A stretch of DNA of 64,000 nucleotides from Raineyella sp034933565. GTDB lineage: Bacteria; Actinomycetota; Actinomycetes; Propionibacteriales; Propionibacteriaceae. The notes under the pieces are model-generated. The model did no database searches, was not told the DNA's origin, and worked only from the letters and a program-made list of their open reading frames with translations. The stretch covers positions 1 through 64,000 of the forward strand of contig NZ_JAYFNG010000026.1 of NCBI RefSeq assembly GCF_034933565.1, read 5' to 3'. The number at the start of each line of letters is the position of its first letter. Positions within the stretch are counted from its first letter, which is position 1. The position numbers were made by a program, and so were the translations under genes. This document shows, in pieces, positions 1-11,084 of this stretch.

Positions 1-91
1 GCGCGGGGGGCCCCCCCGGCCCCCGTCCGCCCGTTGTCATGCTGCTGTCATGCCCCGCCGGCGGGCCGGCTGGTGCTGGTCAGCGCGCGGC

Positions 92-2302
<2,211 letters not shown>

Positions 2303-2465
2303 GTGCTGGGCATCTCCCTGGGTCGTACGGCTGCGTTGCGGACGCTCGTCGGCCCGCCCAGATTATCCGAAAGGCCCCGCACCGGCGGCGGCGTTCGGGC
2401 CCGGCGTGCCGTTCCTGGGCCGTACAGCGGTGTGACATTGGCGGCATCGGGGCGGCCGCGTCGGG

Positions 2466-3314
2466 TCAGCCCCGGGGCGCCAGCACCAGGTTGTCGATCA
2501 GCCGGGGAGTCCCGACCCGTACGGCCAGGGAGGCCAGCGCACCCACCGCCGGGTCGACGGTCGCCAGCTCGGCCAGGGTGTCGGGGTGGGCGACGCTGAC
2601 GTAGTCGACCGTCGCCCGCGGCTCGGCGGCGAGGATCTGCCGCATGGTCGCCCGCAGTGCTTCGGCGTCGCGTTCCCCACCGTCCCAGGCCAGCTCGGCC
2701 GCGTGCAGGGCGCGGGACAGCACCAGCGCGGCGGGCCGGTCCTCGGCCGACAGGTAGGTGTTGCGGCTGCTCATCGCCAGCCCGTCGGGCTCGCGGATGA
2801 TCGGGCCGGCGACGATCCCGACCGGCAGGCCCAGATCGCGCACCAGCTGGCGGATCACCGCCACCTGCTGGGCGTCCTTCTGGCCGAAGTACGCCCGCTG
2901 CGGGGCGACCAGGTGGAACAGGATGCTGATGATCGTCGCGACACCGCGGAAGTGTCCGGGCCGGCGGGCCCCCTCCAGCACGTCGGCGACGCCGCCGGGG
3001 GTGACGTACGTGTCGAAGCCGGCCGGGTAGACGTCCTCGACCCGCGGTGTCCAGACCAGATCCACCCCGGCGTCGGCCAGCAGCGCGAGGTCGTGGTCGA
3101 GGTCGCGCGGGTACGCCGCGAGGTCCTCGGTCGGGCCGAACTGGGTCGGGTTGACGAAGATCGACACCGCGGCGGCGTCGTTCTCCTGCTTGGCCCGGCG
3201 GACCAGGCTCAGGTGGCCGTCATGGAGGAAGCCCATCGTCGGCACCAGGCCGACCCCACCGCTCAGTCCCGCCCGGGCGACCCGGAGCTCCTCACGCGTG
3301 GTGACGACCTTCAT
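2466..3314 (-). CDS. panC: Pantothenate synthetase
   Basis: ATP-dependent condensation of pantoate and beta-alanine to pantothenate, the last step of vitamin B5 synthesis (cytosol). 282 residues, normal for the family. The nucleotidyltransferase HxGH signature appears as PTMGFLHDGHLSLVR (residues 25-39), followed by FVNPTQFGP, the YFGQKDAQQ segment and the KMSKS-equivalent loop SSRNTYLS. AGGAGG stands 8 bases before the ATG at 3314. It is the last gene of a minus-strand run panD-panB-panC, 77 bp after panB, so all three enzymes converging on pantothenate are made together. Confidence 0.97.
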   Translation of the reverse strand: MKVVTTREELRVARAGLSGGVGLVPTMGFLHDGHLSLVRRAKQENDAAAVSIFVNPTQFGPTEDLAAYPRDLDHDLALLADAGVDLVWTPRVEDVYPAGFDTYVTPGGVADVLEGARRPGHFRGVATIISILFHLVAPQRAYFGQKDAQQVAVIRQLVRDLGLPVGIVAGPIIREPDGLAMSSRNTYLSAEDRPAALVLSRALHAAELAWDGGERDAEALRATMRQILAAEPRATVDYVSVAHPDTLAELATVDPAVGALASLAVRVGTPRLIDNLVLAPRG

Positions 3315-3391
3315 CCCTGTGCCTCCTGCTGGTTCACGTGCCTGCTGGTCCGTCGGCCGATCCGGCGGGGTGCTCAGGCCGCCGGGGGCGC

Positions 3392-4246
3392 TCAGGCCTG
3401 GTGCCGGGCGGGCCGGTCCAGGCCGGCGAGGGCCTCGGCCAGCACCTCCGGGTCCATCCCGGCGCTGTTCGCCTCGGTCGGGAACACGCCGGATCGTACG
3501 TCCTCGGCGTAGGCCTGCAGGCCACCGACCACTTCCTCGCCGAGCGTGCGGTAGCGGCGGGTGTGCCGCGGGACGAAGTCGGTGAACAACCCGAGCAGGT
3601 CATGCCAGACCTGCACCTCACCGGAGCAGCCGGGGCCGGCACCGATCCCGATGGTCGGGATGTCGAGCCGCGCCGTCACCTCGGCGGCGAGCGGAGCGGG
3701 GATCAGCTCGAGGACCACGGCCCAGGCCCCGGCGTCCTGCAGGGCGAGCGCGTCCTCGACCAGGCCGCGGGCGGCGAGCGATTCCTTGGCCTGCACCCGC
3801 ATGCCGATCTGGTTGACCGACTGCGGGGTGAAGCCGAGGTGACCCATCACCGGGAGCCCGGCGGCCACCAGCCGGCGGACCGTCGGGGCGACCGGCCGGC
3901 CGCCCTCCAGCTTGACCGAGGTCGCGCCGCCCTCGGCGAGCAGCCGGGCACCGTGGCGCAGCGCATCGGTCTCGGTGGCGTACGTCATGAACGGCAGGTC
4001 CGCCACGACCAGCGGCGTCGCGCAGCCCCGGACCACGGCCCGGGTGTGGTAGACCATGTCGTCCACCGTGACCGGCAGGGTCGAGTCGTGGCCCTGGACC
4101 ACCATGCCGAGGGAGTCACCGACGAGGATCATCGGGACGCCGGCGCGCTCCACCAACTGCGCACTGGTGTAGTCGTACGCGGTGATCATCGGGACGCGCT
4201 CACCGCGCCGGTACGCCGCCCGGATGTCGGCGATCGAGGTGCGCAT
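3392..4246 (-). CDS. panB: 3-methyl-2-oxobutanoate hydroxymethyltransferase
   Basis: Transfers a hydroxymethyl group from 5,10-methylenetetrahydrofolate to 2-oxoisovalerate, giving ketopantoate, the first committed step to pantothenate. 284 residues. Family motifs visible are the N-terminal ITAYDY, LVGDSLGMVVQGHDST, MGHLGFTPQS, the catalytic-Glu region VLELIPAPLA and IGIGAGPGCSGEVQVWHD; a C-terminal FPTEANSAGM ends the fold. It starts only 3 bases after the panD stop, which implies translational coupling, and is followed by panC. The nearby DUF2520 protein has a Rossmann-type N-terminus and might supply the missing ketopantoate reductase step; that is a guess from context. Confidence 0.97.
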   Translation of the reverse strand: MRTSIADIRAAYRRGERVPMITAYDYTSAQLVERAGVPMILVGDSLGMVVQGHDSTLPVTVDDMVYHTRAVVRGCATPLVVADLPFMTYATETDALRHGARLLAEGGATSVKLEGGRPVAPTVRRLVAAGLPVMGHLGFTPQSVNQIGMRVQAKESLAARGLVEDALALQDAGAWAVVLELIPAPLAAEVTARLDIPTIGIGAGPGCSGEVQVWHDLLGLFTDFVPRHTRRYRTLGEEVVGGLQAYAEDVRSGVFPTEANSAGMDPEVLAEALAGLDRPARHQA

Positions 4247-4249
4247 CGG

Positions 4250-4666
4250 TCAGGCCAGCGTCGCCGGCATCGGGCCGTGCAGGGCCATCGGGTCGTTGAC
4301 GTCGGTGATGATCCGGGCGATCGAGTTGTCGTTCGCGTCGACCAGGACGACCTTCGGGTGCCAGCCCTCGGGGACGGGGTCGGCCACCTGCGTGTAGGCC
4401 ATGATGATGACGAGGTCGCCGGGCTGTACGAGCCGGGCCGCCGCGCCGTTGAGCTGGATCTCGCCCGAGCCACGGGCGCCGGCGATGGTGTACGTCTCGA
4501 GACGCTCGCCGTTGTTCAGGTCGACGACCTGGACCCGCTCGAAGGGCAGGATGTCCGCTGCGTCGAGGAGATCCTCGTCGACGGTGATGCTGCCGACGTA
4601 GTCGAGATCGGCCGCTGTGACCCTCGCTCGGTGGATCTTGCCGCTGACCATCGTCCGGAACCGCAC
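4250..4666 (-). CDS. panD: Aspartate 1-decarboxylase precursor
   Basis: Pyruvoyl enzyme making beta-alanine from L-aspartate for pantothenate synthesis. 138 residues. Self-cleavage occurs at the Gly-Ser bond in YVGSITVD (Gly25-Ser26), where Ser26 becomes the pyruvoyl group; family residues K10 and R54-region NNGERLETY and the GDLVIIMAY strand are present. The longest frame reaches 4774, but the GTG at 4666 is preferred: it gives the family start FRTMVSGKIHRA and is preceded by AGAGAGG at proper spacing, whereas the extra 36 codons resemble nothing. Lies 37 bp after the DUF2520 gene and 3 bp before panB. Confidence 0.96.
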   Translation of the reverse strand: MRFRTMVSGKIHRARVTAADLDYVGSITVDEDLLDAADILPFERVQVVDLNNGERLETYTIAGARGSGEIQLNGAAARLVQPGDLVIIMAYTQVADPVPEGWHPKVVLVDANDNSIARIITDVNDPMALHGPMPATLA

Positions 4667-4703
4667 GTGTGTACCTCTCTGCCGTGTGGTGTTCGGCTCA
4701 AGT

Positions 4704-5663
4704 TTAGGTGATCGTCCCGGGGGTATCGAGCAGGTCCCGCTGGGCGGCATCGACAGGGGCTGCGGTGCCGTCACGGAATGCGCCGTCGACAGCGTCGTGG
4801 GCCGCGGCGTCGACAGGGACCGCGGGGTCGACGGGGCTGGGGAGCGCGGCGTCGACGGGGTCGAGGAGGGCGGCGTCGAGGGCGTCGGCGGTGGCCGGAT
4901 CCATCCCGCGGGCGAGCAGCAGGGGGCGGGTCGCCCGGCCGGCCGCGCGGTAGAGGGCGGCGGTGTCCGGGCGGTCGGCGATCGCCTCGAGGTGGCGTCG
5001 GATCGTCCCGACGTCCCCGCGCGACAGCGGGCCGGTCAGCCCGGCCGGCAGCCCGGTCCGCTCCAGCCCGTCGAGACTGGTCCGGACCAGGGGGAGGAGG
5101 GCGTGCAGCGCGGCGTCCGGTTGCAGACCGCAGTCCTCCAGCAGCAGGGCCGCGTGGTGGATCAGCACGTCGGTGTAGTTGGAGGCCATCGCCGCGGCCG
5201 CATGGTAGCGGGCCCGGTCCTCGTCCCGCAGGACGAGTGGGTGCCCGCCGAGCGCGGCGGTCAGCTCGAGCAGCACCGGGGTGAGGGCGGGGTCGGCGGT
5301 GATCCCCCAGGTGACCCCGGCCCGGATCGGGGTGTCGGGGGCGGCGAACGCCTGCATCGGGTGCCAGGCTCCGGTGATCCAGCCGCGGTCGGCCAGCGGT
5401 GCCAGGACGGCGCGGTCCAGGGCGCCGGAGCAGTGGACGACGCCACGGCCCTGTCCTGTCAGGGCGGTCCCGGCCGCGAGGGCGGCGGCGACCGGCCCGA
5501 TCGCGTCGTCGCTGACGGCCAGCACGGTCAGGTCGAGCGCCAGGACGTCGACAGCGGCGGAGTCACGGGCCGACATCCGGGTGACCGGCAGGTCCCGGGC
5601 GGTGAAGGCCCGCTCCAGGGCGTACGCGACCCGGCCCGACCCCAGGATGCCGAGGGACGTCAT
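4704..5663 (-). CDS. Rossmann-like and DUF2520 domain protein
   Basis: 319 residues. An N-terminal NAD(P)-type Rossmann fold (LGILGSGRVAYAL, residues 3-15) is followed by the DUF2520 helical domain (RYHAAAAMASNYTDVLIHHA). DUF2520 proteins accompany panC and panD in actinobacteria (Rv3603c-panC-panD in M. tuberculosis), and a role as a ketopantoate-reductase-like enzyme has been suggested from that context; not demonstrated here. The ATG at 5663 overlaps the stop of the upstream phosphotransferase gene (ATGA). The last 45 or so residues are a low-complexity tail of Asp-Pro-Val-Asp-Ala repeats encoded by degenerate GTCGAC-containing units of about 20 bp; this tail is unlikely to be part of the fold. 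Confidence 0.85.
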   Translation of the reverse strand: MTSLGILGSGRVAYALERAFTARDLPVTRMSARDSAAVDVLALDLTVLAVSDDAIGPVAAALAAGTALTGQGRGVVHCSGALDRAVLAPLADRGWITGAWHPMQAFAAPDTPIRAGVTWGITADPALTPVLLELTAALGGHPLVLRDEDRARYHAAAAMASNYTDVLIHHAALLLEDCGLQPDAALHALLPLVRTSLDGLERTGLPAGLTGPLSRGDVGTIRRHLEAIADRPDTAALYRAAGRATRPLLLARGMDPATADALDAALLDPVDAALPSPVDPAVPVDAAAHDAVDGAFRDGTAAPVDAAQRDLLDTPGTIT

Positions 5664-6280
5664 CGGGTCACCTCGGGCCGGTCCCACGAGCCGGTGATGG
5701 CCTGCCGGATGTACGCCGTCCCCGCGAGGATGTGCAGCAGCACGCCGACCCAGATGATCACCGTGCCCACGACGGCGAACCCGGGAGCGAAGGCCAGCGC
5801 GGCCACGAGCACCGCGATGCCGGTGAACAGCACGGCCGTCCGGGTCTTGCCCAGCCGGTGCACCACGATCCGGCCGCGGGCCGCCGCCCGCCCGGCGATC
5901 AGTGCGGTGGTCAGGTCGGTCGCCAGGACGATGCCGACCGCCCACCAGGACAGGTGCCCGGCCACCGCCAGGCAGACGACGACGGCCCCGATGCCCACCC
6001 GGTCGGCGATCGGGTCGAGCATCTGCCCGACCCGGCTGACCTGGTGCAGGCGCCGGGCCAGGAATCCGTCGATCCAGTCCGTGGATGCCCACAGGGCGAG
6101 CAGCACGACCGACAGTGGCCCCACCGAGGCGGATCGGACCAGCAGCCAGCAGACCGGGGCGAGGAGCACCAGCCGCAGCAGGGTGACCGCGTTGGGCACC
6201 GTCACCCACCCGGGGCGCCCGCCGGTGACGGGGGCGGGGGCATCCGACGTGGGGGGCAGGGGACGTTCCGGGGCGTTCAT
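5660..6280 (-). CDS. CDP-alcohol phosphatidyltransferase family protein
   Basis: Integral membrane enzyme of the CDP-alcohol phosphotransferase family (PgsA-like), which moves a phosphatidyl group from CDP-diacylglycerol to an alcohol acceptor. 206 residues. The diagnostic motif DxxDGxxARx8GxxxDxxxD is intact from D74 (DWIDGFLAR ... GQMLDPIAD). Hydrophobic segments before and after give about six membrane helices. The acceptor (glycerol phosphate, inositol phosphate or other) cannot be read from sequence. GAGAAGG precedes the ATG at 6280; the stop overlaps the DUF2520 start by four bases. It lies 68 bp after the RNase HI gene on the same strand. Confidence 0.9.
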   Translation of the reverse strand: MNAPERPLPPTSDAPAPVTGGRPGWVTVPNAVTLLRLVLLAPVCWLLVRSASVGPLSVVLLALWASTDWIDGFLARRLHQVSRVGQMLDPIADRVGIGAVVVCLAVAGHLSWWAVGIVLATDLTTALIAGRAAARGRIVVHRLGKTRTAVLFTGIAVLVAALAFAPGFAVVGTVIIWVGVLLHILAGTAYIRQAITGSWDRPEVTR

Positions 6281-6348
6281 GGCACCTTCTCACACGCGTG
6301 GCTTGACCACAGTCAACCCAGCGGCACCGGGCGAATCAAGCGGACGGG

Positions 6349-7422
6349 TCAGGCCTCCGGGCTCACCTGCTCGAAGCGCTGCTGCCATTGCGCGTTCTCC
6401 CGCACCCACAGCGCGGTCCGTACGGTCGTGGTGGCCGACGGCTCGGTGGCACGGCTGAGCAGCAGCACCTCGTCCGCGCGCAGCTGGCGGGCCTCGAGGA
6501 TGTCCAGGGTGCAGACGTCGGGGGAGAGCACCCCGCTGAGGACGTCGCCGCGGTGGTCGAGGGTGCCGTCGGTGCGCACCCGGTACCAGCCCGGATGCAG
6601 CAGCCCGGCCCACTGGGTCGGGTCCTCGGCGGGCTCGGGGCTGTGCAGCCAGCGCTCCAGTTCGGCGACCTGGTCGACCTCCGGCAGGTCGAGCTCGGGC
6701 TGCGCGCCGGAGAACAGATCGGGCTGCTGGTAGTCCTCGGCGAGCTCGGACTCCTCCACCTCGGGCTCGGCGACCTCGGGCGCTGTCACCGGGGCCTGGG
6801 CCGCCGAGCGCCGGCGTCGCGCCGGTCCGGTGGAGGGAGCGGCGGATCCGCCCCGCCGGGCACCGGTGCCGCCGGACGCGGCCGGGGCGGGCGGGCCGTC
6901 CGGGGTGTCCATGGCAGTCGTGGCGGGCGGGGTGGTCGGGGCGGGCGAACGCCCGATGGCCAGCGGGAACCCCGGCCCGGCATCCGGTTCGCGGCCCTGT
7001 TGGAAGGCCGTGGCGGCGGCCCGGGCGCGGAGGTCGGCCGCCTCGTTCATCGCGTGGCCGTTGTGTCCACGGACCCACTCGAAGGTGACGTCGCGGCCCT
7101 GCATCGCCTCGTCGAGGGCCTTGACCAGATCGACGTTCAGCACGGGCTTACCGTCGGACTTCTTCCAGCCCTTCCGCTTCCAGCCCTTGGTCCACTTGGA
7201 GATCACGTTGATCGCGTACTGGCTGTCGCACAGCACGTGCAGCGGCTCGCCGATGTGGGCGGTCTGCTGCAGCAGGTCCAGCACCGCCATCAGCTCGCCC
7301 ATGTTGTTGGTGCCGTGCGGCCAGCCGCCGCTGGCCCAGCAGTCGTCGTCGACGTACCAGGCCCAGCCGGCCGGTCCTGGATTGCCGAGGGATGATCCGT
7401 CCGCCGCTGCTGTGATCGTCAC
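6349..7422 (-). CDS. rnhA: Ribonuclease HI with C-terminal NTF2-like domain
   Basis: RNase HI cleaves RNA in RNA-DNA hybrids. With the start at GTG 7422 the protein has 357 residues; catalytic acids are D8 (AADGSS), E43 (MGEL), D66 (CDSQY) and D130 (NEAADL), with a full basic handle (KWTKGWKRKGWKK). After about residue 135 a disordered Pro/Ala linker carries Q233-PDLF, a match to the bacterial beta-clamp pentapeptide QL[SD]LF, then an about 100-residue DUF4440/NTF2-like domain (LERWLHSP ... LLHPGW). A GTG at 7446 in frame would add 8 residues; 7422 fits the usual family start and has GAGAAT seven bases upstream without a Shine-Dalgarno. The fusion's C-terminal role is unknown. Confidence 0.88.
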   Translation of the reverse strand: MTITAAADGSSLGNPGPAGWAWYVDDDCWASGGWPHGTNNMGELMAVLDLLQQTAHIGEPLHVLCDSQYAINVISKWTKGWKRKGWKKSDGKPVLNVDLVKALDEAMQGRDVTFEWVRGHNGHAMNEAADLRARAAATAFQQGREPDAGPGFPLAIGRSPAPTTPPATTAMDTPDGPPAPAASGGTGARRGGSAAPSTGPARRRRSAAQAPVTAPEVAEPEVEESELAEDYQQPDLFSGAQPELDLPEVDQVAELERWLHSPEPAEDPTQWAGLLHPGWYRVRTDGTLDHRGDVLSGVLSPDVCTLDILEARQLRADEVLLLSRATEPSATTTVRTALWVRENAQWQQRFEQVSPEA

Positions 7423-7551
7423 GGGCCCGATTCTCACACACCCCACGGACAGTCCGGCCGCTCCGGGCCGCCAGCACGGTTCGGACCGTACGGGCTGTCC
7501 GGTGCGCCCGACGTCTGCCCCGCACGCCGGCCATGGGGCGACCCGATGGTC

Positions 7552-8058
7552 TCAGTCCTGCCCGAGGGTGCGGTGGAGCAGCAGGGCGGTGCCGACCTGG
7601 CTGACGGCGATGATGACCACCAGCAGCGGCAGTGCCGTGGCGTACAGACCACCGGCGAGAGCGCCGCCACCGATCGCGGCCGCGCCCTGGATGGCCGCGA
7701 ACACGCCGTACGCGGTCGCCCGGCGGTCCTTGCCGACGAGGTCGGCCACCAGCGCCTTGACGGTGGAATCCTGCAGGCCGTTCGCCGCGCCCCAGGCGAG
7801 GACCCCGAGCACGGCCAGCCAGGCGGTCCGGGCGAAGGCCAGCAGCGGAACGAGTGTCACCAGGATCGGCAGGACGTACAGCACCCGCGCGCCCCACCGG
7901 TCGTAGCCATGACCGGTCGCCAGGGCGGCCAGCGCCGAGGCGCCCCGCCCCGCCCCGCCGGCCCCGGCCCGGGGGCCCTGTCCCTGCCCGGCCGGTCCCG
8001 CCCCGGTCCCGACCGGCCCTGGTGGCACCGGCCCTGGTCCGGTCCCGCCGAGGCTGAC
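7552..8058 (-). pseudogene. Remnant of an MFS transporter (C-terminal part only)
   Basis: From about 7947 down to the stop at 7552 the minus strand encodes a typical C-terminal MFS segment: GYDRWGARVL, then GAANGLQDSTVKALVADLVG and YGVFAAIQGAAAIGGGALAG, four or so membrane helices. Upstream there is no N-terminal half: the frame dissolves into a Gly/Pro low-complexity stretch (about 7948-8058) and then runs antisense through the start of the CorA gene. The likeliest reading is a gene that lost its 5' half, with corA now at the break. The 5' limit given is the last GTG before low complexity and is arbitrary. A four-helix orphan membrane protein is the alternative. Confidence 0.6.
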
Positions 8059-8113
8059 GCCGAGGCCGGTATCGTGAAGGACCGACCCGCGACGATCGGC
8101 CGGAGGAGACGTG

Positions 8114-9115
8114 ATGGAGATTTCCAGCATCGCGGCCAGCAGGACCTGGCGCGGCGGGGTGGTCATCGACGACGACGTCCGCCCCGACGAGGTGGCCGAG
8201 GAGATCCGCGATCCGGACAACCTGGTCTGGATCGACCTGCTGGCGCCCGATCCCGGCGAGCTGGCCGCACTGATCCGGGAACTGGGGTTGCCGCCGACGG
8301 CCGTCGAGGATGCGCTGGCGCCGTTCGAGCGCCCCAAGGTCTCGCGCCACGAGGGCTACCTCTTCTTCACCGTGTACGCCACCCGGCTGCGGCCGCACGA
8401 CCACCTGGACCCGACCAAGGGCCGGGTGGTCTCCAGCCGGATCTCGGGGATCGTCACGTCGCACGCCCTGGTGACGATCCGCCTGGACGACGACTTCGAC
8501 ATGTCGGCGGTCGAACGGGTCTGGCGCGACGACCCCGATCTGCTGGCGTACGGGGCCGGGGCGCTGGTCCACGGCCTGCTCGACGTCGTTGTCGACGGGC
8601 ACTTCGGGACCATCCAGGCCCTCGACGACGAGACCGAGCGGCTCGAGGACATGCTCTTCGCCGAGGGACAGCTCAGGGCCGATTTCGTCCGCTTCGTCTA
8701 CGGGCTGCGCAAGGACCTGGTCGATCTGCGCCGGATCGTCCTGCCGATGCGCGAGGTCGTCAACGGTGTGCTGCGGCACCGCACCGACACCCCGGGCGAG
8801 CTCGACTCCTGGTACGACGACCTCTACGACCACGTCCTGCGGGCCGCGGAGTGGACCGAGTCGCTCCGCGACATGGTGTCCACGATGTTCGAGACCCACC
8901 TGTCCCTGCAGGACTCCCGCCTCAACCAGATCATGAAGAAGCTCGCCGGCTGGGCCGCCATCATCGCCGTGCCGACCGCCATCACCGGGTGGTTCGGGCA
9001 GAACGTCCCGTACTGGGGCTTCGACCAGCCCTGGGGCGTCGGGCTGAGCATCGGGATGATCCTGGTGTCCTCCCTCGGACTGTACGTCCTGTTCCGGATC
9101 AACGACTGGGTGTAG
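8114..9115 (+). CDS. CorA-family divalent cation transporter, variant motif
   Basis: Membrane channel of the CorA family (Mg2+, Co2+ or related ions). 333 residues: a large cytoplasmic domain ending in the long helix (about residues 200-270), then two membrane helices with the sequence FGQNVPYWGF between them in place of the classical YGMNF, and the family end FRINDWV. GQNVP variants are common among actinobacterial CorA-like proteins, but the ion is not predictable. GGAGGAG stands 5 bases before ATG 8114; a GTG at 8111 is too close to it. A second, classical CorA is encoded at 49582-50709. Confidence 0.88.
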   Translation: MEISSIAASRTWRGGVVIDDDVRPDEVAEEIRDPDNLVWIDLLAPDPGELAALIRELGLPPTAVEDALAPFERPKVSRHEGYLFFTVYATRLRPHDHLDPTKGRVVSSRISGIVTSHALVTIRLDDDFDMSAVERVWRDDPDLLAYGAGALVHGLLDVVVDGHFGTIQALDDETERLEDMLFAEGQLRADFVRFVYGLRKDLVDLRRIVLPMREVVNGVLRHRTDTPGELDSWYDDLYDHVLRAAEWTESLRDMVSTMFETHLSLQDSRLNQIMKKLAGWAAIIAVPTAITGWFGQNVPYWGFDQPWGVGLSIGMILVSSLGLYVLFRINDWV

Positions 9116-9148
9116 CCCCGGGCCACACCGGTCCGGGAGGATGACCCT

Positions 9149-10150
9149 GTGGCCGGACACTTCTACGCGGACGGGGACATCGTCGACATCTACCGGTGGT
9201 TCGCCACCGAGGCGGCCGGCTCGTCCCCCACCTGGCAGGCAGTGTGCAGCTGGGTCGCGGACACCCCGGACGTCGCTGCGCGGCTCGACCGGCTGCCCGG
9301 CATGAAGCGCCAGCCCCAGCTGTTCCTCGCTGCGTTGCGCCACCTCGGCGCCCCGCTGGTCCCGGGGCCGGCCCTGGCCGACTGGGTCGACCGGCACTGG
9401 GAGCAGACGCAACGGACCATCCTCGGCCACTCCACCCAGACCAACGAGGTGGGCCGGTGCGCCGTGCACCTGCCACTGCTGGCCGGCCTCGGCGCCCAGG
9501 CCGGACCACTGGCCCTGGTCGAGGTGGGCTCCTCGGCCGGGCTGTGCCTGCTCCCCGACGCGTACGCCTACCGCTACCGGTTCACGGACCGGCCCGACCT
9601 GGTGGTGGGGGAGGGCCGCCCGGAGATCGGCTGCCGGATCGCGGGCGCCACCCCCGCTGAGGCGGCGTACGCCCTGCCCGACATCGCCTGGCGGTGCGGG
9701 ATCGACACCGCACCGCTGGACCCGACCGATCCCGAGGTGGGCGCCTGGCTGCGGGCCCTGGTCTGGCCCGGTCAGCCCGAGCGGGAGGAACGCCTCGCCC
9801 GGGCCCTGGACACCGTCGCCCGGCTGCCCCGGGTGCCGGTGGTCACCGGCGACGCGCTGGAGGCGCTGCCGAGGGTGGTCGCCGAGGCCCGCCGACACGC
9901 CGACACCGTGGTGGTGATGCACACCGCGACCCTGTCGTACGTCCCGCGGGAGCGGCGTGCCCGGTTCGGGGACCTGGTCCGCGGCCTCGGGGCGCGCTGG
10001 ATCTCCTGTGAGGGGGAACGGGTGGTGCCCGAGGTCCGCGACCAGCTGTCCCCGGGCCCGGACGGCGGGCCGGCCCGGTTCGTACTGGCGCTGGACGGCC
10101 GGCCGCTGGCCCGGGTCGGCCAGCACGGCGGCTGGATCGACTGGCTCTGA
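9149..10150 (+). CDS. DUF2332 domain protein
   Basis: 333 residues of the DUF2332 family, actinobacterial proteins of unknown function. It shows family features such as STQTNEVGRCAVHLPLL and the Gly-rich VEVGSSAGLCLLPD (residues 122-136), which looks like a SAM-binding loop of a Rossmann methyltransferase fold; methyltransferase activity is therefore possible but unproven. The later VVMHTATLSYVP resembles a motif-IV strand. GGGAGG lies 8 bases before GTG 9149, 33 bp after corA, so the two may be co-transcribed. Confidence 0.85.
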   Translation: MAGHFYADGDIVDIYRWFATEAAGSSPTWQAVCSWVADTPDVAARLDRLPGMKRQPQLFLAALRHLGAPLVPGPALADWVDRHWEQTQRTILGHSTQTNEVGRCAVHLPLLAGLGAQAGPLALVEVGSSAGLCLLPDAYAYRYRFTDRPDLVVGEGRPEIGCRIAGATPAEAAYALPDIAWRCGIDTAPLDPTDPEVGAWLRALVWPGQPEREERLARALDTVARLPRVPVVTGDALEALPRVVAEARRHADTVVVMHTATLSYVPRERRARFGDLVRGLGARWISCEGERVVPEVRDQLSPGPDGGPARFVLALDGRPLARVGQHGGWIDWL

Positions 10151-10190
10151 TCAGCTGAACCGGCACCGTGACCGGGGCCACACTGGAACC

Positions 10191-10565
10191 ATGACCACTT
10201 ACGTTGTGAAGCGCATCCATGACTCCCCGGGCCCCGACGACGGGTTCCGGGTGCTCATCGACCGGCTCTGGCCACGGGGCATCTCCAAGGAACGTGCCGC
10301 CCTGGACGAGTGGGCCAAGGACCTCGCCCCGTCCCCGGACCTGCGCACCTGGTTCGACCACCGGGCGGACCGGTTCGAGGAGTTCGTCGCCCGGTACCGG
10401 GCCGAGCTCGACGCCAATCCGGAGGCCGCCCGCCGGGTGAAGGAGTGGGCCGATCTGCCCGAGGTCACCCTGCTGTACGCGGCGAAGGACCCCGCCCTCA
10501 ACCAGGCGGTGGTGCTCCAGGAGTGGCTGACCGAGGCGGACACCGACCGCACCGACCCCGCCTGA
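10191..10565 (+). CDS. DUF488 family protein
   Basis: 124 residues, a complete DUF488 (YeaO-like) protein: VKRIHDSP, DGFRVLIDRLWPRGISKE, DLRTWFDHRADRFEEF and EVTLLYAAKD are all family landmarks. Function is unestablished. The start is ATG 10191, 40 bp after the DUF2332 gene; the longer frame upstream antedates any family similarity. CACACT lies six bases before the ATG and there is no Shine-Dalgarno, so the transcript may be leaderless. Confidence 0.87.
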   Translation: MTTYVVKRIHDSPGPDDGFRVLIDRLWPRGISKERAALDEWAKDLAPSPDLRTWFDHRADRFEEFVARYRAELDANPEAARRVKEWADLPEVTLLYAAKDPALNQAVVLQEWLTEADTDRTDPA

Positions 10566-10709
10566 TCGACCGGATCGTCGACACACGGGTCGGTCGGATC
10601 AGCCGGACGGTCCGGCCCCCGGTCGGAGCGTCCGGGAGTCCTCGACTGGGTGATCGTCCCGGGGAACCCCTGAGTGCGTGAGCGGCCCCCGGCGGGAATG
10701 ATGGGGGGC

Positions 10710-11084
10710 ATGATCTGGCGCTGGTTGGTGAACTCTCTTGCCGTCGCTGCCGCGACCTATCTGGTGGCCGGCATCACGGTGACCGCTCCCGACACGACCG
10801 GGATGGTGCTCACCGTGGGCCTCGTCGCGTTGCTGCTCGGCGCGGTGAACACCGTCGTCAAGCCCATCCTCCAGACGCTGACCGGCTGCCTGGTGATCCT
10901 CACCTTCGGACTGTTCCTGCTGGTGATCAACGCCCTGATGCTGATGCTGACCTCCTGGCTGGCCGCACAGTTCGGGATCGGCTGGCACGTCGACGGGTTC
11001 GGCGCCGCCTTCTGGGGTGCGCTCGTCATCTCCATCGTCAGCTTCCTGCTGGGCGCCTCGCCCTGGCGCCGGCAGAACGCATGA
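10710..11084 (+). CDS. Phage-holin-family (DUF360) membrane protein
   Basis: 124-residue integral membrane protein of the Phage_holin_4_2 family, widespread in chromosomes and not evidence of a prophage. It has four hydrophobic segments, with the conserved LGAVNTVVKPILQTLT and LLVINALMLMLTSWLAA motifs, and a short basic tail. The start ATG 10710 follows a GGGGGG ribosome site; two upstream in-frame ATGs (10698, 10701) have none. Function unknown; often linked with envelope stress. Confidence 0.85.
   Translation: MIWRWLVNSLAVAAATYLVAGITVTAPDTTGMVLTVGLVALLLGAVNTVVKPILQTLTGCLVILTFGLFLLVINALMLMLTSWLAAQFGIGWHVDGFGAAFWGALVISIVSFLLGASPWRRQNA

Noticed and set aside
1..91. G/C tract palindrome at the window edge
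   Set aside because: GGGGGG/CCCCCC runs are expected by composition and the window edge cuts the context; no terminator claimed.
10710..11084. Holin-like gene as a prophage mark
   Set aside because: This membrane family is chromosomal in most bacteria, and no integrase, terminase or lysis gene is near.
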